From Desulfuromonadales bacterium (GTDB taxonomy: Bacteria; Desulfobacterota; Desulfuromonadia; Desulfuromonadales; UBA2294): a stretch of DNA of 7,699 bases. This document shows, one piece after another, positions 1 to 6,123 of this stretch (positions within the stretch are counted from its first letter, which is position 1; each line of letters begins with the position of its first letter). The notes under the pieces are model-generated. The model saw nothing but the letters and a program-made list of their open reading frames with translations, was not told the origin of the DNA and searched no databases. The stretch lies in assembly GCA_030591795.1 (NCBI GenBank), contig JAUVAJ010000068.1, positions 1 through 7,699 of the forward strand. The letters run 5' to 3'. A program made the translations under genes and the position numbers.

Positions 1-1474
1 AATGCCCCTTGCTGGAAAACTTGATTCAGGTTTTATGCCTAACGAAGACAAGGGACAGTTTATTATAACCCTGAAAACCCCCTTGGGTTCATCCATCGAA
101 TACACTAATGACCGTCTTGTTGAAGTTGAAAAAGTGCTTAAATCGCACCCGGATACAATTGCCTCCTATCTTTCATCCATTGGAACTGATACGACGGGAC
201 AGGTTTCAAAAGGGCAGATATCTGTGCGTATGACACCACTGTCCGAGCGTTCAATCAAGCAGTATGATTTGATTCCAATTTTGCGCAAAGAGCTGGCTCT
301 GATTCCCGGGGTGCAAGCCTTCCCCTCTCCAGTTTCTGTAATTGGCGGCCAGCGCGGAGAGCCACTTCAGTTCATGTTGACTGGCCCGCAACTTGGGAAT
401 GTTGCAGAACTATCCCATAGGTTGAATAAAAAGTTGGCTACAATCTCAGAGCTTGGCCAGGTAGATCTTGATTTGCAGCTTAACTTGCCACAGGTGAAGC
501 TTGTTGTTGATCGCACCCGGATTGCAGACTTGGAATTATCACCCCATGATGTTGCCACGGCAGTCAACGCCATCGTCGGTGGAATTGATATAGCCAAATA
601 CAATGACGATCCTGGTGACGGTGAGCGCTATGACATTCGGCTAAAAGCTGCCGAGGGCAAGATCACGACCATCCAGGACCTACGACGTATTTACCTACGT
701 GCTAGAAGTGGCGATTTGGTTCGACTGGATACTGTGGCCCATTTTGAAAAAGTTCTCGGCCCAGCAGTTATTTCCAAGTACGATCTGCAATATTCTGCTG
801 AGTTTTTTGCCACCCCAGAAATTGGATTGGGGACTGCTGTAGAGCATGTCTTGACGGCGGCGGAAGAATTATTGCCCCTTGGTTATGCCATTAAGCTGAC
901 GGGCCGGGCAGAAGAATTTAGTAAAACAATTAACTACATTAGTTTTACATTTTTCATGGCCATCATTCTGGTTTACATGGTGCTGGCCAGCCAATTTAAC
1001 TCATTTCTCCAACCCATTATCATTATGGTTGCTCAACCTCTGGCGATTATTGGCGGTATTGGCGGGTTATGGTTGTTTAGTGAGGGTTTGAATATTTTTT
1101 CCATGGTGGGGTTGGTACTGCTTATGGGACTGGTGGCTAAAAACTCCATCCTTCTGGTTGACCTTACCAATCAGCTTCGTGCTGAAGGGGAAGGCGTTTA
1201 TGAAGCATTAAGTAAAGCCTGTCCTCTAAGGCTCAGGCCAGTCCTCATGACTTCTTTTACAGTTATCCTAGCCATGCTGCCCGCAGCTTTTGGTTACGGT
1301 GCCGGAGCCGACTCAAACGGGCCGCTGGCTGTAGCAATAATTGGCGGTATGATCAGCTCTACCATGCTGACACTAGTGGTAATCCCGGCGGTATATTCCT
1401 TGGTTGAAGGAGGAAAAGTAAGATTTCAATCATGGAAAACCTCAGGCTTCCCCATCAAAAGGAAGAAACAGTGA
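1..1474 (+). CDS. RND-family multidrug efflux transporter, C-terminal half (5' end outside window)
   Basis: This is the C-terminal 490 residues of an AcrB/MexB-type (HAE1) inner-membrane pump, a proton-driven exporter that works with a periplasmic adaptor and an outer-membrane channel. Full-length members are about 1,030 residues, so the first half lies left of the window and the Met at the first complete codon (position 2) is internal. Residues 1-300 are the second periplasmic porter/docking region; the conserved 'FMPNEDKGQF' segment is at residues 11-20. Residues about 311-470 hold the last five membrane helices. These include GLVAKNSILLVD at 376-387 (the family's G-L-V-x-K-N-x-I-L motif) and RLRPVLMTS at 410-418, followed by the Gly/Ala-rich P-L-x-x-x-x-G-x-G segment. 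The proton-relay Asp pair of helix 4 would be in the missing half and cannot be checked. The tail is short and basic (KRKKQ). The TGA stop overlaps the start of the TolC-type gene by one base. Substrates cannot be predicted; family assignment is very secure. Confidence 0.95.
   Translation, partial: MPLAGKLDSGFMPNEDKGQFIITLKTPLGSSIEYTNDRLVEVEKVLKSHPDTIASYLSSIGTDTTGQVSKGQISVRMTPLSERSIKQYDLIPILRKELALIPGVQAFPSPVSVIGGQRGEPLQFMLTGPQLGNVAELSHRLNKKLATISELGQVDLDLQLNLPQVKLVVDRTRIADLELSPHDVATAVNAIVGGIDIAKYNDDPGDGERYDIRLKAAEGKITTIQDLRRIYLRARSGDLVRLDTVAHFEKVLGPAVISKYDLQYSAEFFATPEIGLGTAVEHVLTAAEELLPLGYAIKLTGRAEEFSKTINYISFTFFMAIILVYMVLASQFNSFLQPIIIMVAQPLAIIGGIGGLWLFSEGLNIFSMVGLVLLMGLVAKNSILLVDLTNQLRAEGEGVYEALSKACPLRLRPVLMTSFTVILAMLPAAFGYGAGADSNGPLAVAIIGGMISSTMLTLVVIPAVYSLVEGGKVRFQSWKTSGFPIKRKKQ
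1460..1465 (+). promoter_or_regulatory. Ribosome binding site that sets the TolC-type gene start
   Basis: AGGAAG lies 8 nt upstream of the ATG at 1474. It supports that start over the in-frame ATG at 1432, which would add 14 hydrophilic residues in front of an obvious signal peptide. The site is inside the end of the RND gene, so translation of the two genes is probably coupled. Confidence 0.7.
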
Positions 1475-2745
1475 TGAGAAAATATATACTCATAGTATTT
1501 ATTGGAATGGTTTCCACCGTTCTTTCTGGAGGTGCTTTTGCCGAATCACTGGAAGAGGCTTGGAGCATCGGATTGCAAGTTGATCACACCATTAAAGCTG
1601 CGGAACAAGATACTATTTCTGTGCAAGCAAACCTCGATGCGGCAAAAGGAGCCAGACTGCCCACCGTGAATGTCGGGGCAGGTTATCGTGTACTTGATAA
1701 TGAACCTGTGTCACTTGCGGGAGCTACCCAGTTCAGCACAGCAGACGATACATCTCTTTCCTATCACGCCATGGCCAGTCTGCCGATCTACACTCACTTC
1801 CAGATTAGTTCAACAATTGATGCCGCCGCAGCAGTAGTCTCAGCCAGTAAATTTACCGAACAATCAGTAAGCCAATCAATCAAACTCAAAATCGCCGAGG
1901 CTTACGTTACTGTCTTACTCCGAATGCGGCAGGTTGAAGTGGCCGGCAGCCAAGAGCAGAGCTTATCAGCTCATGCAGTTGATGTACAAAACCTGTATGA
2001 CGAAGGCATGGTTCCGTTTAACGACCTTCTGGCGGCTAAAGTAGCACTCGCTAACGCTCAACAGACAACACTGCAAGCTCAAAATAGCTTGGATGTTGCA
2101 AAGTCTCATTATAATAGGTTTCTTGGCCGTTCTCTTGATCACAAATTCGAGCTTGATGAAATCCCTCTGGTCTTTCCGGATGTTGGACTTGATAACTTAA
2201 CGGCCGACGCTCTAAAAACGCGATCTGAACTTGATAGTCTAAAAAATCAAGTAGAGGCACTTACTTGGCAGGCAAAAGCAGAAAAAGCCGTCAGCGGTCC
2301 AAAACTAGAACTTGTTGGAGGGTATGATTACAATGAAAACTCTCACCAACTACACGAAGGTGTTTGGCAGGCTATGGCTAGAGTATCTTGGGATATTTTT
2401 GATGGTAATATTGCTAAAAACAGAGGAGTCGTTTTTAGTGCTAAATCTAGTGCGGCTACTGAAAAACTGAATGAGCTAAGGGCCATAATACGACTGCAAG
2501 TTCGCCAGTCTTGGCTCGATATAGATGAAAGCCGCAAGAGAATAGCTGTAGCGGAGACGGCACTTGATCAATCAGATGAAAATCTCAATGTGACCCGAAA
2601 TCGTTACCGGGAAGGAATTGGCACTAATACCGAAGTCCTTGATGCTGAAAGCATGAGAACTGTGAGTCACGTTCGATACGATACCGCGGTTCACGATGCA
2701 GCACTTGCAATTATTCGTCTACACTACGCTGTGGGAGATTTATAA
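1474..2745 (+). CDS. TolC-family outer-membrane efflux channel protein
   Basis: This encodes the outer-membrane component of the tripartite efflux system: a trimeric beta-barrel with a long periplasmic alpha-barrel through which the RND pump's substrates leave the cell. From the ATG at 1474 the protein is 423 residues, normal for the family. It starts with a signal peptide (M-R-K, hydrophobic residues 4-18, then G-G-A-F-A, likely cut after residue 23). No lipobox Cys is present, so it is not a lipoprotein of the OprM type. Two OEP repeats follow, roughly residues 25-215 and 235-420. Each has long Ala/Gln-rich coiled-coil helices and the typical turn segments LYDEGMVPFNDLLAAKVAL (174-192) and RYREGIGTNTEVLDAES (378-394). 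The start overlaps the RND stop (TGATG), and the next gene follows 2 nt after the stop. This is strong evidence for one operon. A longer form starting at 1432 is possible but less likely. Confidence 0.93.
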   Translation: MRKYILIVFIGMVSTVLSGGAFAESLEEAWSIGLQVDHTIKAAEQDTISVQANLDAAKGARLPTVNVGAGYRVLDNEPVSLAGATQFSTADDTSLSYHAMASLPIYTHFQISSTIDAAAAVVSASKFTEQSVSQSIKLKIAEAYVTVLLRMRQVEVAGSQEQSLSAHAVDVQNLYDEGMVPFNDLLAAKVALANAQQTTLQAQNSLDVAKSHYNRFLGRSLDHKFELDEIPLVFPDVGLDNLTADALKTRSELDSLKNQVEALTWQAKAEKAVSGPKLELVGGYDYNENSHQLHEGVWQAMARVSWDIFDGNIAKNRGVVFSAKSSAATEKLNELRAIIRLQVRQSWLDIDESRKRIAVAETALDQSDENLNVTRNRYREGIGTNTEVLDAESMRTVSHVRYDTAVHDAALAIIRLHYAVGDL

Positions 2746-2747
2746 AA

Positions 2748-3335
2748 ATGGGTGCAGTTAAACAAAAAACAAAAAAAGAAATATTGGCCAAAGCAATACC
2801 TCTCTTTGCCCAAAGTGGTTATGACGGGGTAAGTATGCGCCAGATTGCCCTTGTGGTAGGGATAAAAGCCAGTTCACTCTACCACCATTTCCCCGATAAG
2901 CAGACTTTGTATATTGAAGCACTGCGCCAAAAATTTACAAAATACACTGACTTTATTAGCGAAGCCTTCGGTGAAGAGGATAGCCCAAAGAACCGTATCC
3001 GTTTTTTGATTCGCAGCTTATGTATTTTTACAAATGAAGACAATAACTTAAGTCGGCTAATGCAAAGAGAAATTATGGATGGTGACGAAAAGCGTTTGCA
3101 ATTCATTGTTGACAATGTATTCGGTGGTTTTTTTAAGGATGTGAATGAACTATGTCTACAGCTTGAGCCTGATAGTGATCCACATTTGCTTACCATGTCT
3201 ATTATTGGCCTAATCGCTTATCATTTTCAAACCACTACTCTTCGTCCATTTTTGCCCGGACATAAATCTTCACATAATGATTCTGAAGTGATAGCCGATC
3301 ATATCTTTTCTTTGTTAGAAAAAAGGTGGGAATAG
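2748..3335 (+). CDS. TetR/AcrR-family transcriptional regulator
   Basis: This is a 195-residue DNA-binding repressor-type protein. Residues about 8-55 form the TetR N-terminal helix-turn-helix: 'ILAKAIPLFAQSGYDGVSM' leads into the recognition unit with I33-A-x-x-x-G-I-K and the hallmark S-L-Y-H-H-F (43-48), then D50-K-Q-T-L. Residues about 60-195 are a divergent all-helical ligand-binding and dimerisation domain whose inducer cannot be read from sequence. GGGAG at 2733-2737 lies 10 nt before the ATG, a usable but slightly long spacing. The gene starts 2 nt after the TolC-type stop, so it is made from the efflux mRNA and most likely represses that operon, with a pump substrate as inducer. That role is inferred from position, as the operator would lie outside the window. 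The gene is AT-rich; by hand count 27 of 60 bases at 2941-3000 are G or C. It is the last gene of its unit. Confidence 0.92.
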   Translation: MGAVKQKTKKEILAKAIPLFAQSGYDGVSMRQIALVVGIKASSLYHHFPDKQTLYIEALRQKFTKYTDFISEAFGEEDSPKNRIRFLIRSLCIFTNEDNNLSRLMQREIMDGDEKRLQFIVDNVFGGFFKDVNELCLQLEPDSDPHLLTMSIIGLIAYHFQTTTLRPFLPGHKSSHNDSEVIADHIFSLLEKRWE

Positions 3336-3593
3336 ATTGTACCTATCCCTATTTCAGGGCTGATGTAAACGAGAAAAGCACCTTGTTCTCAAAGTGGTCT
3401 CGTTGATCCTGCAATCCCCCTCCAGGCAGCAGATTCCCATAAACCTACATAAATAAGACGTTCCCAATCTATCTGAATCTAATTAAACAATCAAATTTCA
3501 GAGCGTCCCATAAGTTGCTCCATTTCTAATTAACGGTCGAAATGAGCAAAATTGGCCGAGTCCCACAAACCCTGACTTCTGGAACACTTCAAC
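3336..3593. other. Gene-free spacer with possible gene debris and degenerate repeats
   Basis: No convincing gene lies between the tetR stop and the terminator. The stretch is AT-rich (24 of 60 bases G or C at 3421-3480). On the - strand there is a 31-codon open stretch ending in TAG at 3349-3351 and closed upstream by TAG at 3445-3447; it has no start codon and reads like a protein C-terminus. On the + strand four TCCCA-centred segments resemble each other: AGATTCCCATAAAC at 3431, GACGTTCCCAATC near 3457, GAGCGTCCCATAAG at 3501 and CGAGTCCCACAAAC at 3557. These may be relics of an old repeat or mobile element. This is a weak inference. Confidence 0.4.
3368..3404. repeat. Imperfect inverted repeat (hairpin) downstream of tetR
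   Basis: AACGAGA (3368-3374) and TCTCGTT (3398-3404) are perfect 7-base complements. Inside them, after an asymmetric internal loop, CAC/GTG and TTG/CAA can pair around one C-A mismatch and close on a TTCT loop. No T-run follows on either strand, so it is not a standard intrinsic terminator. It could still be an mRNA-end structure of the tetR transcript, or part of a decayed element. Confidence 0.4.
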
Positions 3594-3635
3594 AAAAAAA
3601 GGTCAGCACTTTATACAAGAAGATGACCTTTTTTC
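3594..3635. terminator. Bidirectional intrinsic terminator between tetR and the pilT-type gene
   Basis: AAAAAAGGTCA (3595-3605) and TGACCTTTTTT (3624-3634) are exact 11-base complements separated by an 18-base loop, in which CTT and AAG can add a small inner stem. The A-run on one side and the T-run on the other mean that either strand's transcript ends in a hairpin followed by U residues. The element lies between two convergent units: the efflux/tetR operon (+) and the DUF4388-pilT unit (-). It should end both. The GC part of the stem is short (GGTCA/TGACC), so efficiency is uncertain. Confidence 0.75.
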
Positions 3636-3656
3636 TTATCTAAAAAAACCACATGA

Positions 3657-4724
3657 TCAGGTAAACATCAACTTACGCTCAAGGTCCATCGAACGCGACA
3701 CCTGCTTTGCCGCATCAACGGTAATAATCTTCTTTTCACAGAGCGCAACCAGGTGTTGATCCATGGTCTGCATATTATACTCGGAACGACCGTTTTCGAT
3801 GTGCTTCTCGATCTCATCCAGACGTCCATCACGGATACAGGCCTGAATGGTGGTCGTGGTGCGCATAACTTCGACTACCGGCACAAGCGCCTCGCCGCTC
3901 TTATCCTTGACCAGACGCAGCGAAACGGTAGCCACCAGGATATCCGCCAACCGCTGACGCAGGATCTCTTGCGAATCGGGCGGGAAGTTGCCGAGAATAC
4001 GATTTATAGTGGAGACCGCCCCCTGAGTGTGCAAGGTCGAAAAAACCAGGTGACCGGTTTCGGCCGCCTTGATACAGGCGTCAATGGTCTCAAGATCACG
4101 CATCTCACCGACCATAATCACATCCGGGTCCATCCGCAGCGCCGCCTTCAGCGCCGCACTGAATCCTTCAGTATCAATACCGACCTCACGCTGAATGATG
4201 CAACTTTTGCCCGACTTAAAGATAAACTCAATAGGATCCTCAACCGTGATGATGTTGTAATCCATGTTGTAGTTGAGCAAGTTAAGCATCGACGCCAGGG
4301 TCGTCGATTTGCCATTGCCGGTCGGGCCGGTGACCAGAACCAGACCGTTCGGTGCCTTGATGATCTCCTGCAACACTTCCGGCAGGTTAAGCTCCTGCAA
4401 CGTCCCGATCTGCGGTGGAATCACCCGCATGACGATACCTAAACTGCCACGCTGCCGGAAAATACTTACACGGAAGCGCCCGCCATCATCGAGGGCGTAG
4501 GAAGCGTCGGTCTCGCGCAGGTCGTCGGTGAGCGTCCTACCGTTGTGCTCCAGGATTGTCGTGGCAATAAACTCGGTATCTTCTGCCGTCAGATGCGACA
4601 GCTTGGAGCGAATCAACTGCCCACGACCACGAAAGAACGGTGGGTTGTCGACTTCAAAATGAACATCCGACACCCGCTTCTCAAAGGCAATGCCGAGTAT
4701 CTGGTTTAAAATTGCTAAATCCAT
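3657..4724 (-). CDS. PilT/PilU-family type IV pilus twitching-motility ATPase
   Basis: This encodes a 355-residue cytoplasmic hexameric ATPase of the secretion/pilus retraction family, which powers pilus disassembly at the inner-membrane motor. Residues 1-100 form the PAS-like N-terminal domain, with the typical 'KRVSDVHFEV' opening at 16-25. Residues about 110-355 form the RecA-like core: Walker A GPTGNGKS at 133-140, Asp box TVEDPIEF at 160-167, Walker B DPDVIMVGEMRD at 199-210 with the catalytic Glu in GEMRD, and His box TGHLVFSTLHT at 223-233. The Walker A has Asn where PilT usually has Ser, which still fits GxxxxGK[ST]. The C-terminal AIRNL-type motif of classical PilT is replaced by TIQACIRDG (292-300), so this may be a PilU-like or specialised paralog. 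The GTG/ATG choice is clear: GAGGTGAG sits just upstream of the ATG at 4724, whereas the ATG at 4754 would add 10 residues and place this site within the coding region. It lies 54 nt after the DUF4388 gene, probably in one operon. Confidence 0.93.
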   Translation of the reverse strand: MDLAILNQILGIAFEKRVSDVHFEVDNPPFFRGRGQLIRSKLSHLTAEDTEFIATTILEHNGRTLTDDLRETDASYALDDGGRFRVSIFRQRGSLGIVMRVIPPQIGTLQELNLPEVLQEIIKAPNGLVLVTGPTGNGKSTTLASMLNLLNYNMDYNIITVEDPIEFIFKSGKSCIIQREVGIDTEGFSAALKAALRMDPDVIMVGEMRDLETIDACIKAAETGHLVFSTLHTQGAVSTINRILGNFPPDSQEILRQRLADILVATVSLRLVKDKSGEALVPVVEVMRTTTTIQACIRDGRLDEIEKHIENGRSEYNMQTMDQHLVALCEKKIITVDAAKQVSRSMDLERKLMFT

Positions 4725-4727
4725 AAT

Positions 4728-4735
4728 CTCACCTC
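4728..4735 (-). promoter_or_regulatory. Strong ribosome binding site for the pilT-type gene
   Basis: Read on the - strand, GAGGTGAG lies 3 nt before the ATG at 4724 (5 nt if counted from its GAGGTG core). It fixes the start at MDLAILNQ and argues against the in-frame ATGs 10 and 9 codons upstream. Confidence 0.75.
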
Positions 4736-4759
4736 GTTTACTTAAACGCATCACTGCGT
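4736..4759. repeat. Two small adjacent palindromes in the DUF4388-pilT intergenic gap
   Basis: GTTTA-CT-TAAAC (4736-4747) is a 12-base palindrome with a 2-base centre directly next to the pilT-type ribosome site. ACGCA-TCAC-TGCGT (4746-4759) overlaps its edge and can form a 5-bp hairpin with a 4-base loop. Both are in the transcribed leader between the two genes. They could be a protein site or an RNA fold that tunes translation. They are short enough to be chance. Confidence 0.35.
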
Positions 4760-4778
4760 AAAACTATCCAGAATTGAT

Positions 4779-5957
4779 TTACGCTCCGGCGTATTCCAAC
4801 GCCTCGGCGACCTGATCGACCATCATCTCCATAATTTCGACCGGCACCTCAACTTTAGCTACCGTACCGAAATCAGCATAAATCATAAAAATTGGCCGAC
4901 CAAAGCGCTTCACCGGCAACAGCAGTATTGTCGGATCGGTTGGTGCGCCAAATTTATCCTGCAGCTGTGCCTTTACAGCGGCATCTGTCGAGCCACAATA
5001 GAGAGCCCCTGATTGCGCTGCCTGCTGCAAGAGAGAACTTTCTTCGAGTAACACTTTAAAACCGAGCACCGGAGCTATCCCGTCTTCTCTGACCTGGGCA
5101 ATGCCGATTGATTTCTCTGCAACCAGCCCATCCGGGCGAACAACCATGGTTAGCGCCCGATCAAAGATAGTGGCGACAAACTGCAAAACGCCATCGGCAA
5201 TTTCGGGTAGTGTTTGTAAATTAGGCAGAATGGCTAAAAACTCGTTCAGCCGCCGCACCACCGAGATCTGCCGTGGCGGTGCTGGCTTGGATTTTTGCTG
5301 TGTCGCCTCTGTATCATCCAACCCCTGATAGACTCCGGGGATTTTTCGGTCGAGTTGATCAAGATCATCCAGTCCGAGCAGATCAGCGGTAATTGCGGAG
5401 TCAGTCGATTCCTCTTCCGCCTCAAGCGTCAACTCGCCATCACGCATCTTTTCATCAAAGATCCGTAAGGCGTCCATCAAAATACTCTGGACATCAACGT
5501 TGATCTCCCGCTCCAGCTCTTCCGGGTAATATTTGAATTCATCGGCCGAAGCTTCATCTTTTGCTTCAAGGGTAAAGGTCCCTTTACGCCAGGTCAGAAC
5601 TTCGACCAGAGTCAACTCGATCAACGATTTCAGCGCTATGTATGCCTGCTGCTCCTCCACCATACCCCAATCAAGCAGGGTGACAATAAGCGGACGGCGG
5701 GGCGTACCGGGGGTGTGCTGGATACTGAGAGCTTCCTGCAGAACCTCTTCGCTGATAGCTCCATGCGAGACCAGAATATCGCCAATGCGGATGCCGTTAT
5801 TCAGATGACTGGCGCCGACAATATAGCCTTTTTTAAAGACCAACTGACTCTCGCCGCGCTTGCCATTGATACGCATAATTCCGGAATTGCGGGTCGAGTG
5901 CATCAACTGGATGACATCAACAATGGGTAGATCATCAAGATCACCGGTAAAAGACAT
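4779..5957 (-). CDS. DUF4388 (PATAN-like) protein with MshEN-like insert and GAF-like C-terminal domain
   Basis: This is a 392-residue soluble, probably cytoplasmic protein with no signal peptide or membrane helix. Residues 3-55 open like DUF4388: 'FTGDLDDLPIVDVIQLM', then S-G-I-M-R-I and F-K-K-G-Y-I-V-G-A; the closing strand appears at 117-130 (V-L-T-W-R-K-G-T-F-T-L). Between these, residues 57-80 fit the 24-residue c-di-GMP-binding MshEN pattern (R-x-G-x-x-L-V-x-x-G-x-I-x-x-x-x-L-x-x-A-L-x-x-Q), and residues 89-112 resemble a decayed second copy. Residues about 170-230 form an acidic, then Pro/Lys-containing, probably disordered linker. Residues about 231-390 look like a divergent GAF sensor domain. 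DUF4388 proteins with this layout are common in Geobacter-type bacteria, and PATAN domains in cyanobacterial response regulators are known to act on type IV pilus motors. A regulatory role for the neighbouring pilT-type ATPase is my inference. GAGG at 5965-5968, 7 nt before the ATG, supports the start. Confidence 0.85.
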   Translation of the reverse strand: MSFTGDLDDLPIVDVIQLMHSTRNSGIMRINGKRGESQLVFKKGYIVGASHLNNGIRIGDILVSHGAISEEVLQEALSIQHTPGTPRRPLIVTLLDWGMVEEQQAYIALKSLIELTLVEVLTWRKGTFTLEAKDEASADEFKYYPEELEREINVDVQSILMDALRIFDEKMRDGELTLEAEEESTDSAITADLLGLDDLDQLDRKIPGVYQGLDDTEATQQKSKPAPPRQISVVRRLNEFLAILPNLQTLPEIADGVLQFVATIFDRALTMVVRPDGLVAEKSIGIAQVREDGIAPVLGFKVLLEESSLLQQAAQSGALYCGSTDAAVKAQLQDKFGAPTDPTILLLPVKRFGRPIFMIYADFGTVAKVEVPVEIMEMMVDQVAEALEYAGA

Positions 5958-6049
5958 CTAATAACCTCGTGGGCAAATCAAACTGACAAATCAGGTTCGG
6001 TTACGTATAACCCCTCCAGCCATCCGCACCGTCCTTTAACTTACCCCAA
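5958..6049 (-). promoter_or_regulatory. Probable leader/promoter region of the DUF4388-pilT unit
   Basis: The gap upstream of the DUF4388 gene must hold its promoter if the hairpin at 6050-6073 ends the transporter transcript. Read on the - strand it contains GTTATACGTAA (about 5999-6009), a possible -10-like TATACG, but no convincing -35 at the right distance and no sigma-54 GG-N10-GC pair. An imperfect inverted repeat AACCTGA-TTTG-TCAGTT (one bulged C, about 5980-5997) lies between this and the ribosome site, and could be an operator. I cannot define a promoter with confidence. Confidence 0.3.
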
Positions 6050-6073
6050 AACACCTTGCAAATTCAAGGTGTT
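6050..6073 (-). terminator. Hairpin, probable terminator of the EamA transporter transcript
   Basis: AACACCTTG (6050-6058) and CAAGGTGTT (6065-6073) are exact 9-base complements around a 6-base loop (CAAATT). On the - strand the stem is followed by only a few T residues before GGGG, so it is a weak intrinsic terminator in that direction. It lies about 50 nt after the stop of the transporter gene and separates that unit from the DUF4388-pilT unit. Confidence 0.55.
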
Positions 6074-6123
6074 CTATTGTGGCAGTAGACGAATAATGGA
6101 CGACCAACATATTTTTACATGAA

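Noticed and set aside
1432..1473. ATG at 1432 as start of the TolC-type gene
   Set aside because: It would put 14 polar residues in front of a clear signal peptide. AGGAAG and the stop-start overlap support 1474.
3753..4442. 229-codon open frame on the + strand, antisense to the pilT-type gene
   Set aside because: It is fully contained in a gene with complete ATPase motifs on the other strand. Its translation is rich in His, Arg and Gln without any domain, and no ribosome site precedes it.
5958..6049. Sigma-54 promoter in front of the DUF4388 gene, as seen for some pilus genes
   Set aside because: No GG-N10-GC element of the expected form could be found on the - strand.
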